Positions 1 to 8,335 of a stretch of DNA of 64,000 bases are shown here, piece by piece. A program made the translations under genes and the position numbers. The stretch is from Flavobacterium sp. GTDB taxonomy: Bacteria; Bacteroidota; Bacteroidia; Flavobacteriales; Flavobacteriaceae. Location of the stretch: contig NZ_JAQSDH010000009.1 of the NCBI RefSeq assembly GCF_029945805.1, positions 1-64,000 of the forward strand. The letters are read 5' to 3'. The notes beneath the pieces were generated by a model that did not search any database, had not been told where the DNA came from, and saw only the letters and a program-made list of their open reading frames with translations. Positions within the stretch are counted from its first letter, which is position 1. Each line of letters begins with the position of its first letter.

Positions 1-11
1 TTTAATCTATC

Positions 12-19
12 TATTTTTG
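12..19 (+). promoter_or_regulatory. Putative -7 promoter element (TATTTTTG)
   Basis: Matches the Bacteroidota -7 consensus TAnnTTTG. The expected TTG at -33 would lie outside or at the edge of the window. It would drive the secreted protease frame beginning at ATG 102. Confidence 0.4.
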
Positions 20-101
20 TCTTATAATCTGTATCGATTATTTAGGACTAGTCATAAAAAGCAACCAATATGAAAAACAAGTATCTTTAAAAGAAAAAAA
101 C

Positions 102-197
102 ATGAGGAATATTATTCTGACGCTTATTATATTGGCAAGTTTTTTAAATTTTTCTTGAGTTAATGCTCAAAGTGAACCGTGTGCTACATCGGCTTTA
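102..197 (+). pseudogene. Signal-peptide segment of the M43 protease, interrupted by TGA at 156-158
   Basis: ATG 102 is in the same frame as the downstream protease. It reads MRNIILTLIILASFLNFS, then a TGA stop at 156-158, then VNAQSEPCATSAL running directly into ATG 198. Positive start, hydrophobic core and the VNA/Q cleavage-like site make a textbook Sec signal peptide. The residues between the stop and ATG 198 look like mature N-terminal sequence of this protease family, so the coding region evidently once began at 102. Either the gene carries a nonsense mutation, or the stop is read through, or this is a base-call error. Confidence 0.75.
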
Positions 198-3100
198 ATG
201 GATAAATTGCTTACTGACTTTCCAGAGGTAAGAGAACGTCTTGATTTTTTAAATCAAAATTTAAAAGAATCAGCTCAGAATAAAGACTTAAGCCGAAATG
301 CTTTATCCATACCGCCATCAGGTTCAATTACAATTCCTGTAGTAGTTTATATTATTCACGATGGAACTACACTAATTAATATTTCAGATTCTCAAGTAAA
401 TGATCAACTTACTGCTTTAAATAATTATTTCTTAAACACCGGAATAAAGTTTTGTCTAGCAACAAAGGTGGATGGCACAAGTCCAATTCCAACAGTAAAT
501 ACTAACGATGTTCAAACCACAGCGGGAATTATACATGTCAATAATGCTACGCTGTCAAATCATTATACAAATTCTCAATCAGCTTTGGTAGCTACAGCAA
601 GTCCATTAATTACTAAGGATCGGTACTTAAGGATTTGGGTTGTGAAAAGCATTGATGGAGCGAATTCTGGTATTGGAGGTTATTCCATGTTTCCTAATAC
701 TTCTCCAGTATTTGATGGAGTTGTAATGAAGAGTACTGTTTTCGGAAATGGAAACCCTAACATGTTGGTAAATTATAATTTGGGTAAAGTTTTAGTTCAT
801 GAGATTGGACATTACCTATTTTTATACCATACTTTTGAAGGAGGGTGCTCAACATACTTTAATGATTGTTTGCTAGATGGTGATCGTATTTGTGATACTC
901 CAAGAGTTGCCTCTCCAAATTTTAATTGTGTAACAGGAACGAATTCTTGTGCAGAAACACCAGCTATACTAGATGATTTATCTAATTATATGGATTATGG
1001 AAACAATCTGTGCCAAACTCATTTTACAACTGGACAAATTGAAAGAATGCTTGCAGTTCTTAATTCTTCAAGAAGCACATTGTACGCTACAGAAAATACT
1101 ATTTACACCGGAACATGTGGGTCTAATAATCTGCTTTCAGCAACAATAACGCCAAGCGATTATACGCCTTGCGCAAGTCCAACGGTGGTAACAACGTTTA
1201 CAGCACCCAATGCCTCTACTTATTCATGGAATTTTGGTGACGCCCTTGCTACTGGTTCAAATCCAAATACTTCAAGTGCTCAATCGACTTCACACATATA
1301 TACTTCAGCAGCCAATTCACCTTATACGGTGTCTTTAACTGTAACAAATAATCTTGGTGAGTCTAGGACTTCAACAGAAAAGATATTTGTAACCAATTGC
1401 GCTCCTTTACATAATTCTAATTCCTATTGGTATGTTGATGCTAGCAGCGGTTTGGATTTCAGTTCTGGAAAAGCAGTTCTTGATCCAACTTTCCCAAATA
1501 CAAATTTCGCAAATGTAAGTTGTAATTCTCAATGTGATGTTAATGGCAATTTTCTATTTTATACCAACAAGCAAAAAATTTGGAATAGACAGAATAATCC
1601 AATTAACACTAGTGATTTAATGATGACATCAAACGGTAGTAGTAGTGGACAAGTAGTAATTGTACCTAAGCCACCAGTTACCGGGAATAACATCACAGCA
1701 TATTATGTTTTCACTCAACAAAGCTATAATGCAAATACTTCAGATATAGGGTTTAGATACAGCATCGTCAACGTTACAGGAACTAATGCTACAATGGGAG
1801 TAATGTCTCAGGCAATTACATTACCAGCATCATATGGATTTGATAGAAATACTACAGATTTAGCTTTACTTGGGACTACAGGATTGGCTGCAGTAAAAAA
1901 GTGTAATAATAATGATTATTGGATTCTCACTACATTAAAAAAGGGCAATAGCCTATATATTGTAGTGTTTTCATTAACAAGTTCTGGGTTAATTTACAAT
2001 AGTGAAAGATTGATTGTTAATAGTGATTTATTGATATTAGACACTGGTGGTATAGAGATGGCTCCTAATGGTAACAAACTATTCTTATGGCACGGATATG
2101 GTGCAGATAGTTATATTTACGATTTTAATAAAGCCCAAGGAATCGTTGACAGTGTTTTTATTCCAATAAAAATCCCCTCTACATCTTCCACTTACAGTCA
2201 AATTCAAGGGTGCTCATTTAGTCCCGATTCCAATATACTATATGCTAGTGATTATTTTGCAAAAAGAATATATCAATTTAATGTCAATTCCATTGATGTC
2301 AATAATACCAAAAGAGAGATTGGATCCTCATCTGAAGGGCCATGGGGAATGCAGCTTGGACCCGATAACAAACTGTATATTGCAATGGCAAATGAAACAA
2401 ATAACCAACAACAGCTATCGGTAATTCATAATCCAAATACTTTGGCAAGTACTGAAAATCCATTGGCTTGCAATTTTTCTAAAAATGGCCCGAAAGCAAA
2501 TGGTTTTACCTACAGAATTGGTCCATCTTTACCCAATAATATAGATGCTAAGCAAGAATCAGCCTATTTTAATCCAAATACAGCCAATGTAATATCCAAG
2601 TACATAACAGGCTGTAATACGTATAAATTTTTTCCTAATGTATGTGGTACTTCATTTGTGTGGACATTTACCAACACAACTTTAGGGACAACTTTCAATA
2701 CTTCAGTTACAAATCCGACTTATAATTTTTCTCAGAACGGAACTTACGTAGTTACAGTTAAGGATAATTTCAATACTATTTTAGGGACATCGTCTCCAAT
2801 CATAATAACTAATTCGCCAACGGCTTTAGTTGAAGGAAGTACAACGGCTTGTTTATCTAGACCAAATGAAAGGATTACCAATAATTCTACTTTTTTAAAT
2901 AACGGCGAAACGCTAACCTGGACAATTACTAGCGGAACAGGAACAATTACGGGACAAAACAATTTAGCAAGTGTCAATATTAATTGGACAGTGTTGCCTG
3001 GAACTATAACATTAACAAAAGTAAATGCTTCAGGCTGCACAAGTACTACAACTAAAACAATAACAGCTTTTTGTCCAACACTGAACAATCACGAAAATAA

Positions 3101-3347
3101 TATTGAAGGATTGACAATATCGCCAAATCCATCCAATGGATTGTTTACGATAAATACTACTACTACTTTAGGAAAGGTGACTATTATAATTTATGACTTA
3201 AGAGGAAGAATTGTAATGAGCCAAAAGAATTTCAATTTTAATGGTACAGAAAAAACAATTGATTTAACAGGATGCCAATCGGGAATTTATATGCTTAAAT
3301 TAATAGGTTCCGATTTTACTTATTCGCATAAATTGATAAAAAATTAG
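198..3347 (+). CDS. M43-type zinc metalloprotease with PKD domains and T9SS sorting domain
   Basis: Large secreted protease of the pappalysin/cytophagalysin type. The zinc site HEIGHYLFLYH (HExxHxxxxxH) begins at residue 201 and a Met-turn motif NYMDYG lies around residue 265, followed by FTTGQIERM, as is usual in M43. A PKD domain occupies about 310-400 (SWNFGD), a region resembling the propeller-like repeats of Bacteroidota surface proteins covers about 405-770, a second PKD-like segment lies near 815-870, and a type A T9SS C-terminal domain (SPNPSNGLFTI to HKLIKN) covers about 970-1049. The first available ATG after the upstream TGA is 198, but a protein starting there has no signal peptide and could not reach the T9SS. 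It is therefore probably a pseudogene unless the stop at 156 is bypassed. Confidence 0.85.
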   Translation: MDKLLTDFPEVRERLDFLNQNLKESAQNKDLSRNALSIPPSGSITIPVVVYIIHDGTTLINISDSQVNDQLTALNNYFLNTGIKFCLATKVDGTSPIPTVNTNDVQTTAGIIHVNNATLSNHYTNSQSALVATASPLITKDRYLRIWVVKSIDGANSGIGGYSMFPNTSPVFDGVVMKSTVFGNGNPNMLVNYNLGKVLVHEIGHYLFLYHTFEGGCSTYFNDCLLDGDRICDTPRVASPNFNCVTGTNSCAETPAILDDLSNYMDYGNNLCQTHFTTGQIERMLAVLNSSRSTLYATENTIYTGTCGSNNLLSATITPSDYTPCASPTVVTTFTAPNASTYSWNFGDALATGSNPNTSSAQSTSHIYTSAANSPYTVSLTVTNNLGESRTSTEKIFVTNCAPLHNSNSYWYVDASSGLDFSSGKAVLDPTFPNTNFANVSCNSQCDVNGNFLFYTNKQKIWNRQNNPINTSDLMMTSNGSSSGQVVIVPKPPVTGNNITAYYVFTQQSYNANTSDIGFRYSIVNVTGTNATMGVMSQAITLPASYGFDRNTTDLALLGTTGLAAVKKCNNNDYWILTTLKKGNSLYIVVFSLTSSGLIYNSERLIVNSDLLILDTGGIEMAPNGNKLFLWHGYGADSYIYDFNKAQGIVDSVFIPIKIPSTSSTYSQIQGCSFSPDSNILYASDYFAKRIYQFNVNSIDVNNTKREIGSSSEGPWGMQLGPDNKLYIAMANETNNQQQLSVIHNPNTLASTENPLACNFSKNGPKANGFTYRIGPSLPNNIDAKQESAYFNPNTANVISKYITGCNTYKFFPNVCGTSFVWTFTNTTLGTTFNTSVTNPTYNFSQNGTYVVTVKDNFNTILGTSSPIIITNSPTALVEGSTTACLSRPNERITNNSTFLNNGETLTWTITSGTGTITGQNNLASVNINWTVLPGTITLTKVNASGCTSTTTKTITAFCPTLNNHENNIEGLTISPNPSNGLFTINTTTTLGKVTIIIYDLRGRIVMSQKNFNFNGTEKTIDLTGCQSGIYMLKLIGSDFTYSHKLIKN

Positions 3348-3372
3348 ATTTTACTTTTTTGATTCAAATAAT

Positions 3373-3401
3373 AAAACAGCTGTCAACTTGATAGCTGTTT
3401 T
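3373..3401 (+). terminator. Rho-independent terminator of the protease gene
   Basis: Arms AAAACAGCT and AGCTGTTTT pair perfectly over 9 bp around an 11-nt loop and are followed by a T-rich run, 26 bp after the stop codon. Confidence 0.65.
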
Positions 3402-3418
3402 CATTTTAATTACATTTG
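3388..3418 (+). promoter_or_regulatory. Promoter TTG-N20-TACATTTG for the 3437-4629 operon
   Basis: TTG at 3388-3390 and TACATTTG at 3411-3418 fit the Bacteroidota promoter with a 20-bp spacer. Because an upstream in-frame TTG (3416) lies inside this -7 element, the ATG at 3437 is the better start for the next gene. Confidence 0.6.
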
Positions 3419-3436
3419 AGCACAAATAAAAGTACC

Positions 3437-3661
3437 ATGACAAAAGATAAAAAAGGCGTTTATACAGGAATCATCGAAAAGGATAATGATGGAAATTATT
3501 TCTGTGGCGAATACCTATTGGATTATAAATACACGGAAACCAGTTTTAAATTGGGTGATGAAATCAATATCAAAACCGTAATCGCTAATCCTAGTGATAA
3601 AAGTTTTAATAAATACCCAAAGAAATCACGCAATTTCTTTTTGGCCAACCTAAAGGAATAA
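3437..3661 (+). CDS. Small conserved hypothetical protein (74 aa)
   Basis: I do not recognise the family. The product is a short soluble protein, charged and lysine-rich, with no signal peptide or membrane segment. Its alternating hydrophobic pattern (GVYTGIIEKDNDGNYFCGEYLLDYKY) suggests a small beta fold. The frame could open at TTG 3416, but that codon is part of the putative -7 promoter element, so ATG 3437 is preferred. It ends five bases before the RDD gene and is probably co-transcribed with it and the GNAT gene. Confidence 0.65.
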   Translation: MTKDKKGVYTGIIEKDNDGNYFCGEYLLDYKYTETSFKLGDEINIKTVIANPSDKSFNKYPKKSRNFFLANLKE

Positions 3662-3666
3662 TCCGA

Positions 3667-4173
3667 ATGAATCAAAATCAAAAAAAGCAATTCCTAGTAA
3701 CAGAAGAGCTTTTAGCTTCACACGGACAGCGTGCTCTTAATTTATTAATGGATTACATGGGGCAATTAATCTTGTTCATAATTGCGTTTCAAATAGCGGG
3801 AACCATTGCCTTAGAAAATGGCAACAAAGATTTCATGGCTGGTTTTGCAAAGAATGATATCATGCAGTACACTTTTGCTGCAGGGATTTCTTTGTTTTAT
3901 TACAATATTTTTGAAATTTTTACGGCGCGAACTTTTGGGAAATTAGTCACTCAAACTATAGTAGTGGATGAAAATGGGGAAAAACCACATCACGAAGTTA
4001 TCTTGATACGTTCGTTATGCCGCTTGATTCCGTTTGAAATTCTTTCTTTTATTGGAATGCCTGCTCGCGGATGGCACGACAGCCTTTCCAAAACGTATGT
4101 CGTAAAAAAATGGGATTTGGAGCAAAAGAAACAAAAGTTTTACTCTTTAACAGAATCAAAAACCGAAGACTAA
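3667..4173 (+). CDS. RDD family membrane protein
   Basis: Inner-membrane protein of the RDD family (PF06271 type), 168 aa. The defining residues are visible: R and D in HGQRALNLLMDYMGQ at about 19-33, which leads into the first membrane segment (about 35-53), a second hydrophobic segment at about 72-95, then TFGKLVTQTIVVDENGEKP and RSLCRLIPFEILSFIG with a conserved arginine pair, and a C-terminal W-H-D-S turn. RDD proteins are poorly understood and some members have been linked to transport, but nothing here fixes a substrate. Three bases separate it from the GNAT gene, indicating one operon. Confidence 0.8.
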   Translation: MNQNQKKQFLVTEELLASHGQRALNLLMDYMGQLILFIIAFQIAGTIALENGNKDFMAGFAKNDIMQYTFAAGISLFYYNIFEIFTARTFGKLVTQTIVVDENGEKPHHEVILIRSLCRLIPFEILSFIGMPARGWHDSLSKTYVVKKWDLEQKKQKFYSLTESKTED

Positions 4174-4176
4174 GTA

Positions 4177-4629
4177 ATGATTACGCTAAAAAGAACCACT
4201 TCTGATACTGAAGATTTTGGCAAATTGGTGCTAGAACTTGATGCCTATCTAAAGGTTCTGGATGGAGAGGATCACGCTTTTTATGCGCAATTCAATAAAA
4301 GTAACTTGCTCAAAAATGCTTTGGTTTGTTATGAAAATAATGTAGCGGTTGGTATCGGAGCATACAAAGAATTCGAGTCGAATGTTGCCGAAATCAAGCG
4401 AATGTATACCGTGCCCGAATACCGTGCAAAAGGAATTGCAAAAGCTATTGTAACCGAATTAGAAGCTTGGGCAAAAGAAGAAAACTATACAAGTGCAATC
4501 CTTGAAACCGGATTTTTGCAGCATGACGCCATCGGTTTATACCAGAAATTAGGCTATGAAATTACTGAAAACTTTGGACAATATAGTGGCGTAGCAACCA
4601 GTGTTTGCATGAAAAAAATCATAAAATAA
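4177..4629 (+). CDS. GNAT family N-acetyltransferase
   Basis: Cytosolic acyl-CoA-dependent N-acetyltransferase of 150 aa. The central strand and acetyl-CoA loop are visible as EIKRMYTVPEYRAKGIAKAIVTELEAWA at about 72-100 (the R/Q-x-x-G-x-G/A loop is RAKGIA), followed by the C-terminal ETGFLQHDAIGLYQKLGYE motif typical of GNAT folds. The substrate cannot be inferred. The start ATG lies 4 nt after the RDD stop, so translation is probably coupled. Confidence 0.8.
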   Translation: MITLKRTTSDTEDFGKLVLELDAYLKVLDGEDHAFYAQFNKSNLLKNALVCYENNVAVGIGAYKEFESNVAEIKRMYTVPEYRAKGIAKAIVTELEAWAKEENYTSAILETGFLQHDAIGLYQKLGYEITENFGQYSGVATSVCMKKIIK

Positions 4630-4635
4630 ACTTAT

Positions 4636-4666
4636 ATTTAAAATTTAATATCTAATATTTAATATT
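4636..4666 (+). repeat. Period-7 array abutting the dgt start codon
   Basis: Units ATTTAAA, ATTTAAT, ATCTAAT and ATTTAAT follow one another at exactly 7 nt, then ATT leads straight into the dgt ATG at 4667. The array fills the whole gap between the GNAT gene and dgt. Confidence 0.6.
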
Positions 4667-6001
4667 ATGATTTGGGAACAACTTTTATCTTTAAAACGAC
4701 AAGGCGACACGAGCAAACGGTTGCGAATTGAAGAAGCCGATACGCGCTTGGGCTTTGAAGTCGATTATGACCGTATTATTTTCTCGTCGGCATTCCGAAG
4801 TTTGCAGGATAAAACTCAGGTTATTCCAATGTCAAAAACCGATTTTGTTCACACACGTTTGACGCACAGTCTGGAAGTTTCGGTTGTTGGTCGTTCCATC
4901 GGAAGATTGGTTGGAAAAAAAATCATTGAAAAATATCCGCATCTGAAAGAAATTCACGGTTTTCACATGAATGACTTTGGAGCAATTGTAGCCGCCGCTG
5001 CTTTGGCGCACGACATTGGAAATCCACCTTTTGGACATTCAGGTGAAAAAGCCATTGGCGAATATTTCTCTATCGGAAAAGGACAACAATACAAAGAACA
5101 CTTGACCGCCAAACAATGGCAAGATTTAATTGAATTTGAAGGTAACGCCAATGGGTTTTCGGTACTGACAAGTTCGCGTCCCGGAATTAAAGGCGGATTG
5201 CGTTTGTCTTATGCAACATTAGGTGCTTTTACCAAATATCCAAAAGAAAGCCTTCCTAAAAAACCAACGAAAAACATCGCAGATAAAAAGTATGGTTTCT
5301 TCCAATCGGATAAAGAGTTCTTTAAAGAAGTTGCTGACGAATTAGGAATGATTTCCAATAAAACCGGAAATGATATAGGCTACGAAAGGCATCCGTTAGC
5401 GTTTTTAGTTGAAGCTGCAGATGATATTTGCTACACGATTATCGACTTTGAAGATGGCATAAATTTAGGTTTAGTTTCTGAAGATTTTGCTCTAGAATAT
5501 CTGATCAAATTGGTAAAAGATACGATCGACACAGCCAAATATCAAACATTGACCACCAAAGAAGATCGAATCAGTTACTTGCGTGCATTAGCTATCGGAA
5601 ACCTTATTAACGATGCCGTAAAAGTGTTTATCGAAAACGAAGAAGCGATTTTAAAAGGCGAATTCCACCATTCGTTGACCGATAAAAGCAAGTACAAAGC
5701 ACAAATGGATGATATTATCAAATTAAGTGTTAAGAACATTTATCAGAGTCGTGAAGTGATTGAAAAGGAACTTTCAGGGTATCAGATTATCAATAATCTT
5801 TTGGATAAATTTATCACAGCATACAACAACAATTACGAAGGAAAGGCCACGAATTACGACATGCTTTTATTGAAAATTCTGCCGGAAAAACATCATTTGG
5901 AAAAAGAGAATTTGTACGACCGATTACTCCTGATATGTCATTTTATCTCAATGCTAACGGATGGAAAAGCGGTGCTGTATAACAAAATTGTAACGGCTTA
6001 A
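4667..6001 (+). CDS. dgt: Deoxyguanosinetriphosphate triphosphohydrolase (dGTPase)
   Basis: HD-domain hydrolase converting dGTP (and often other dNTPs) to the nucleoside and tripolyphosphate, so affecting the dNTP pool. Metal-binding HD signature: RLTHSLEVS at about 64-72, then AHDIGNPPFGHSGEKAI around residue 114 and AADDICYTIIDFEDG at about 247-261. At 444 aa it matches the shorter dGTPase class of Bacteroidota. The stop codon overlaps that of the convergent dxs: the two TAA codons share a palindromic TTAA at 5998-6001, and there is no terminator between them. A period-7 array occupies the space directly in front of the ATG. Confidence 0.9.
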   Translation: MIWEQLLSLKRQGDTSKRLRIEEADTRLGFEVDYDRIIFSSAFRSLQDKTQVIPMSKTDFVHTRLTHSLEVSVVGRSIGRLVGKKIIEKYPHLKEIHGFHMNDFGAIVAAAALAHDIGNPPFGHSGEKAIGEYFSIGKGQQYKEHLTAKQWQDLIEFEGNANGFSVLTSSRPGIKGGLRLSYATLGAFTKYPKESLPKKPTKNIADKKYGFFQSDKEFFKEVADELGMISNKTGNDIGYERHPLAFLVEAADDICYTIIDFEDGINLGLVSEDFALEYLIKLVKDTIDTAKYQTLTTKEDRISYLRALAIGNLINDAVKVFIENEEAILKGEFHHSLTDKSKYKAQMDDIIKLSVKNIYQSREVIEKELSGYQIINNLLDKFITAYNNNYEGKATNYDMLLLKILPEKHHLEKENLYDRLLLICHFISMLTDGKAVLYNKIVTA

Positions 6002-7806
6002 TCTTCTTCTTCCTCTTTCTCTTCGAGCAAACCGGAGAAAAGCGATTTCAATCCGTCAACGTCAATGTTGCAGAATTGTTGCAGTTCATCAACGGTGCCG
6101 TGTTCGATAAAATAATCGGGCACACCACAAAGGAAAATTTCGTTAACATAATCATTTTTGGCAGAAAACTCTAAAACAGCGCTGCCAAATCCGCCGGTAG
6201 TAACACCATCTTCGACTGTAATAATCGTTGCGAATTTATCACAGATTTTGTGCAATTTCTTTTCGTCTAAAGGTTTTACAAAGCCAAAATGGTAGTGGGC
6301 AATTTCATCCGGATTTTCTAATTCACTAAGAGCCAACGTAACATTATTAGCAATGGTTCCGGTAGATAAAACGGCTATTTTTTTTCCTTTCTTAAGTTTA
6401 ATTGCTTTCCCAATTTCTGTTTTTTCAAATCTGAAATCTGAAATCTGAAATTTGGAATCTTTTATAAAACCTCTTCCTCTTGGGTAGCGAATCGCAATAG
6501 GATGTTTCAATCCCAACGAAGCGGTGTATAAAATATTTTGTAATTCTAGTTCATCTTTTGGGGCATAAATGATCATGTTCGGAATGCATCTCAAATACGC
6601 TAAATCAAAAACGCCATGATGTGTGGCTCCATCTTCACCAACTAATCCGGCTCTGTCCAAACAGAAAATCACTGGAAGATTTTGTAAAGCGACATCATGG
6701 ATAACCTGGTCATAGGCACGTTGTAAAAAGGTAGAATAAATGTTGCAAAAAACTACCATTCCCTGCGTTGCCATACCGGCCGAAAGTGTAACGGCGTGTT
6801 GCTCGGCAATTCCAACGTCAAAAGCTCTTTTCGGAAACGCCTCCATCATAAACTTCATGGAACTTCCCGATGGCATAGCTGGTGTGATTCCTATAATCTT
6901 TGGATTATTTTTAGCCAATTCGACCAAAGTCAAACCAAAAACATCTTGAAATTTTGGAGGTAAATGTTCTTCTGATTTTTTATGTATTTCACCCGTTGTA
7001 GCATCAAATTTTCCAGGCGCATGGTACTTCACCTGATCGTCTTCTGCTTGTTGTAACCCCTTGCCTTTGGTAGTAACTATGTGTAAAAACTTTGGTCCTT
7101 TTACTTTTTTCAAACGCTCTAATTCTTTGATTAAGCCTTCCAAATCATGTCCGTCAATTGGTCCAGAATAATCAATATTCAGCGACTTAATCATGTTATT
7201 TTGTTTCGGATTCTTTCCTTCTTTGACTGCGGTTAAATAGTTTTTCAGCGCACCAACACTTGGATCAATTCCGATAGCGTTATCATTCAGAATTATCAAC
7301 AAATCTGCATCGGTAACTCCAGCATGATTTAATCCTTCAAACGCCATTCCGCTTGCAATAGATGCATCGCCTATAACGGCAATATGATGTTTGTTTTCGC
7401 CTTTAAGCTGAGACGCAATCGCCATTCCTAAAGCGGCAGAAATAGAAGTCGAAGAATGTCCAACGCCAAAAGTATCGTAAACACTTTCACTTCGTTTAGG
7501 AAAACCCGAGATTCCGCCAAGTTGTCGATTGGTGTCGAATTTGGTTCTTCTTTCGGTTAGAATTTTATGTCCATAAGCCTGATGTCCAACATCCCAAACT
7601 AGTAAATCATTCGGAGTATCAAAAACATAATGCAAAGCAATTGTCAATTCAACAACACCAAGCGATGCGCCAAGATGACCTTCTTTTACGGAAACAATAT
7701 CGATAATAAAATCACGCAATTCCTTTGCCAGTTGTGGCAATTGTGAAACGTCTAATTTTCGTAAATCAGTTGGATTGTTGATGTGGTCTATCAATTTTTT
7801 GGACAT
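5998..7806 (-). CDS. dxs: 1-deoxy-D-xylulose-5-phosphate synthase
   Basis: Thiamine-diphosphate transketolase-like enzyme joining pyruvate and glyceraldehyde 3-phosphate to give DXP, the first step of the MEP isoprenoid pathway (quinones, undecaprenyl carrier). 602 aa from ATG 7806. Visible motifs are GHQAYGHKILTER, the ThDP motif GDASIASGMAFEGLNHAG with a following NDN, GIDPSVGALKNYL and the C-terminal transketolase domain RYPRGRG. A longer frame upstream reaches 7995 but antisense to tadA; the start at 7806 matches the family N-terminus and sits four bases after a -7 promoter element. Residues about 451-460 (FQISDFRF) are encoded by a period-7 repeat also present between actB and actC, so they look like an in-frame repeat insertion. 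Confidence 0.92.
   Translation of the reverse strand: MSKKLIDHINNPTDLRKLDVSQLPQLAKELRDFIIDIVSVKEGHLGASLGVVELTIALHYVFDTPNDLLVWDVGHQAYGHKILTERRTKFDTNRQLGGISGFPKRSESVYDTFGVGHSSTSISAALGMAIASQLKGENKHHIAVIGDASIASGMAFEGLNHAGVTDADLLIILNDNAIGIDPSVGALKNYLTAVKEGKNPKQNNMIKSLNIDYSGPIDGHDLEGLIKELERLKKVKGPKFLHIVTTKGKGLQQAEDDQVKYHAPGKFDATTGEIHKKSEEHLPPKFQDVFGLTLVELAKNNPKIIGITPAMPSGSSMKFMMEAFPKRAFDVGIAEQHAVTLSAGMATQGMVVFCNIYSTFLQRAYDQVIHDVALQNLPVIFCLDRAGLVGEDGATHHGVFDLAYLRCIPNMIIYAPKDELELQNILYTASLGLKHPIAIRYPRGRGFIKDSKFQISDFRFEKTEIGKAIKLKKGKKIAVLSTGTIANNVTLALSELENPDEIAHYHFGFVKPLDEKKLHKICDKFATIITVEDGVTTGGFGSAVLEFSAKNDYVNEIFLCGVPDYFIEHGTVDELQQFCNIDVDGLKSLFSGLLEEKEEEED
6427..6454 (-). repeat. Period-7 array (AAATCTG x3, AAATTTG) inside dxs
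   Basis: Read on the + strand, three perfect AAATCTG heptamers at 6427-6447 are followed by AAATTTG. The same heptamer makes up the array at 44371-44402. On the coding strand it encodes the residues FQISDFRF just after the conserved RYPRGRG motif. Confidence 0.7.
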
Positions 7807-7810
7807 AAGG

Positions 7811-7818
7811 CAAATGTA
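7811..7818 (-). promoter_or_regulatory. -7 element (TACATTTG) of dxs, possibly leaderless
   Basis: On the minus strand TACATTTG is followed by exactly four bases (CCTT) and the dxs ATG. Given the usual distance from this element to the transcription start, the mRNA would begin at or next to the start codon. No clear -33 TTG is seen. Confidence 0.45.
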
Positions 7819-7831
7819 CGAATTGAAATTG

Positions 7832-7839
7832 TATTTTTG
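7832..7839 (+). promoter_or_regulatory. -7 element (TATTTTTG) of tadA, possibly leaderless
   Basis: TATTTTTG is followed by four T residues and then ATG 7844, the same spacing as for dxs on the other strand. Only 37 bp separate the two start codons, so the two promoters are back to back. No good -33 TTG is seen. Confidence 0.45.
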
Positions 7840-7843
7840 TTTT

Positions 7844-8287
7844 ATGGAAAACCCTTTCACCGACGAATATTTTATGAAGAAAGCTTTGCAGGAAGCGGAA
7901 GCGGCTTTTGATAAAGGAGAAATTCCTGTTGGCGCCGTGATTGTTATCGATAATAAAATTATTGCACGAACGCACAATCTAACTGAAATGCTCAATGATG
8001 TTACGGCTCATGCCGAAATGCAAGCGATAACTTCGGCAGCGAATTACATTGGCGGAAAGTATCTAAAAGGATGTACGCTTTATGTCACTTTAGAACCATG
8101 TCAGATGTGCGCAGGAGCGTTGTATTGGAGCCAAATTTCAAAAATAGTTTTTGGTGCTTCCGATGATCAACGTGGATTTGAAACTTTAGGCACTACAATT
8201 CATCCCAAAACACAAGTGGTAAAAGGCGTTTTAGCCAACGATTGTTCGGATTTAATGCTGCGATTTTTTAGTGCAAGAAGAAAATAA
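7844..8287 (+). CDS. tadA: tRNA-specific adenosine deaminase
   Basis: Zinc deaminase converting A34 to inosine in tRNA-Arg(ACG) so that one tRNA reads several CGN codons. 147 aa. The cytidine/deoxycytidylate deaminase zinc site is complete: HAEMQAI near residue 58 (zinc histidine and catalytic glutamate) and PCQMC near residue 88 (two zinc cysteines). The frame opens further upstream at 7775, but that part is antisense to the dxs start and unlike the family; ENPFTDEYFMKKALQEA is the normal N-terminus. Divergent from dxs. Confidence 0.92.
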   Translation: MENPFTDEYFMKKALQEAEAAFDKGEIPVGAVIVIDNKIIARTHNLTEMLNDVTAHAEMQAITSAANYIGGKYLKGCTLYVTLEPCQMCAGALYWSQISKIVFGASDDQRGFETLGTTIHPKTQVVKGVLANDCSDLMLRFFSARRK

Positions 8288-8335
8288 TTTTACAATAATA
8301 GTTGGTTTTTTACGTTTAACTTAAAACAAAAATTT

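Noticed and set aside
2744..3088. 114-aa minus-strand frame within the protease gene
   Set aside because: Shadow frame of PKD/CTD coding sequence with no supporting features.
7807..7995. N-terminal extension of dxs to 7995
   Set aside because: Antisense to tadA and unlike Dxs N-termini; ATG 7806 has its own promoter element.
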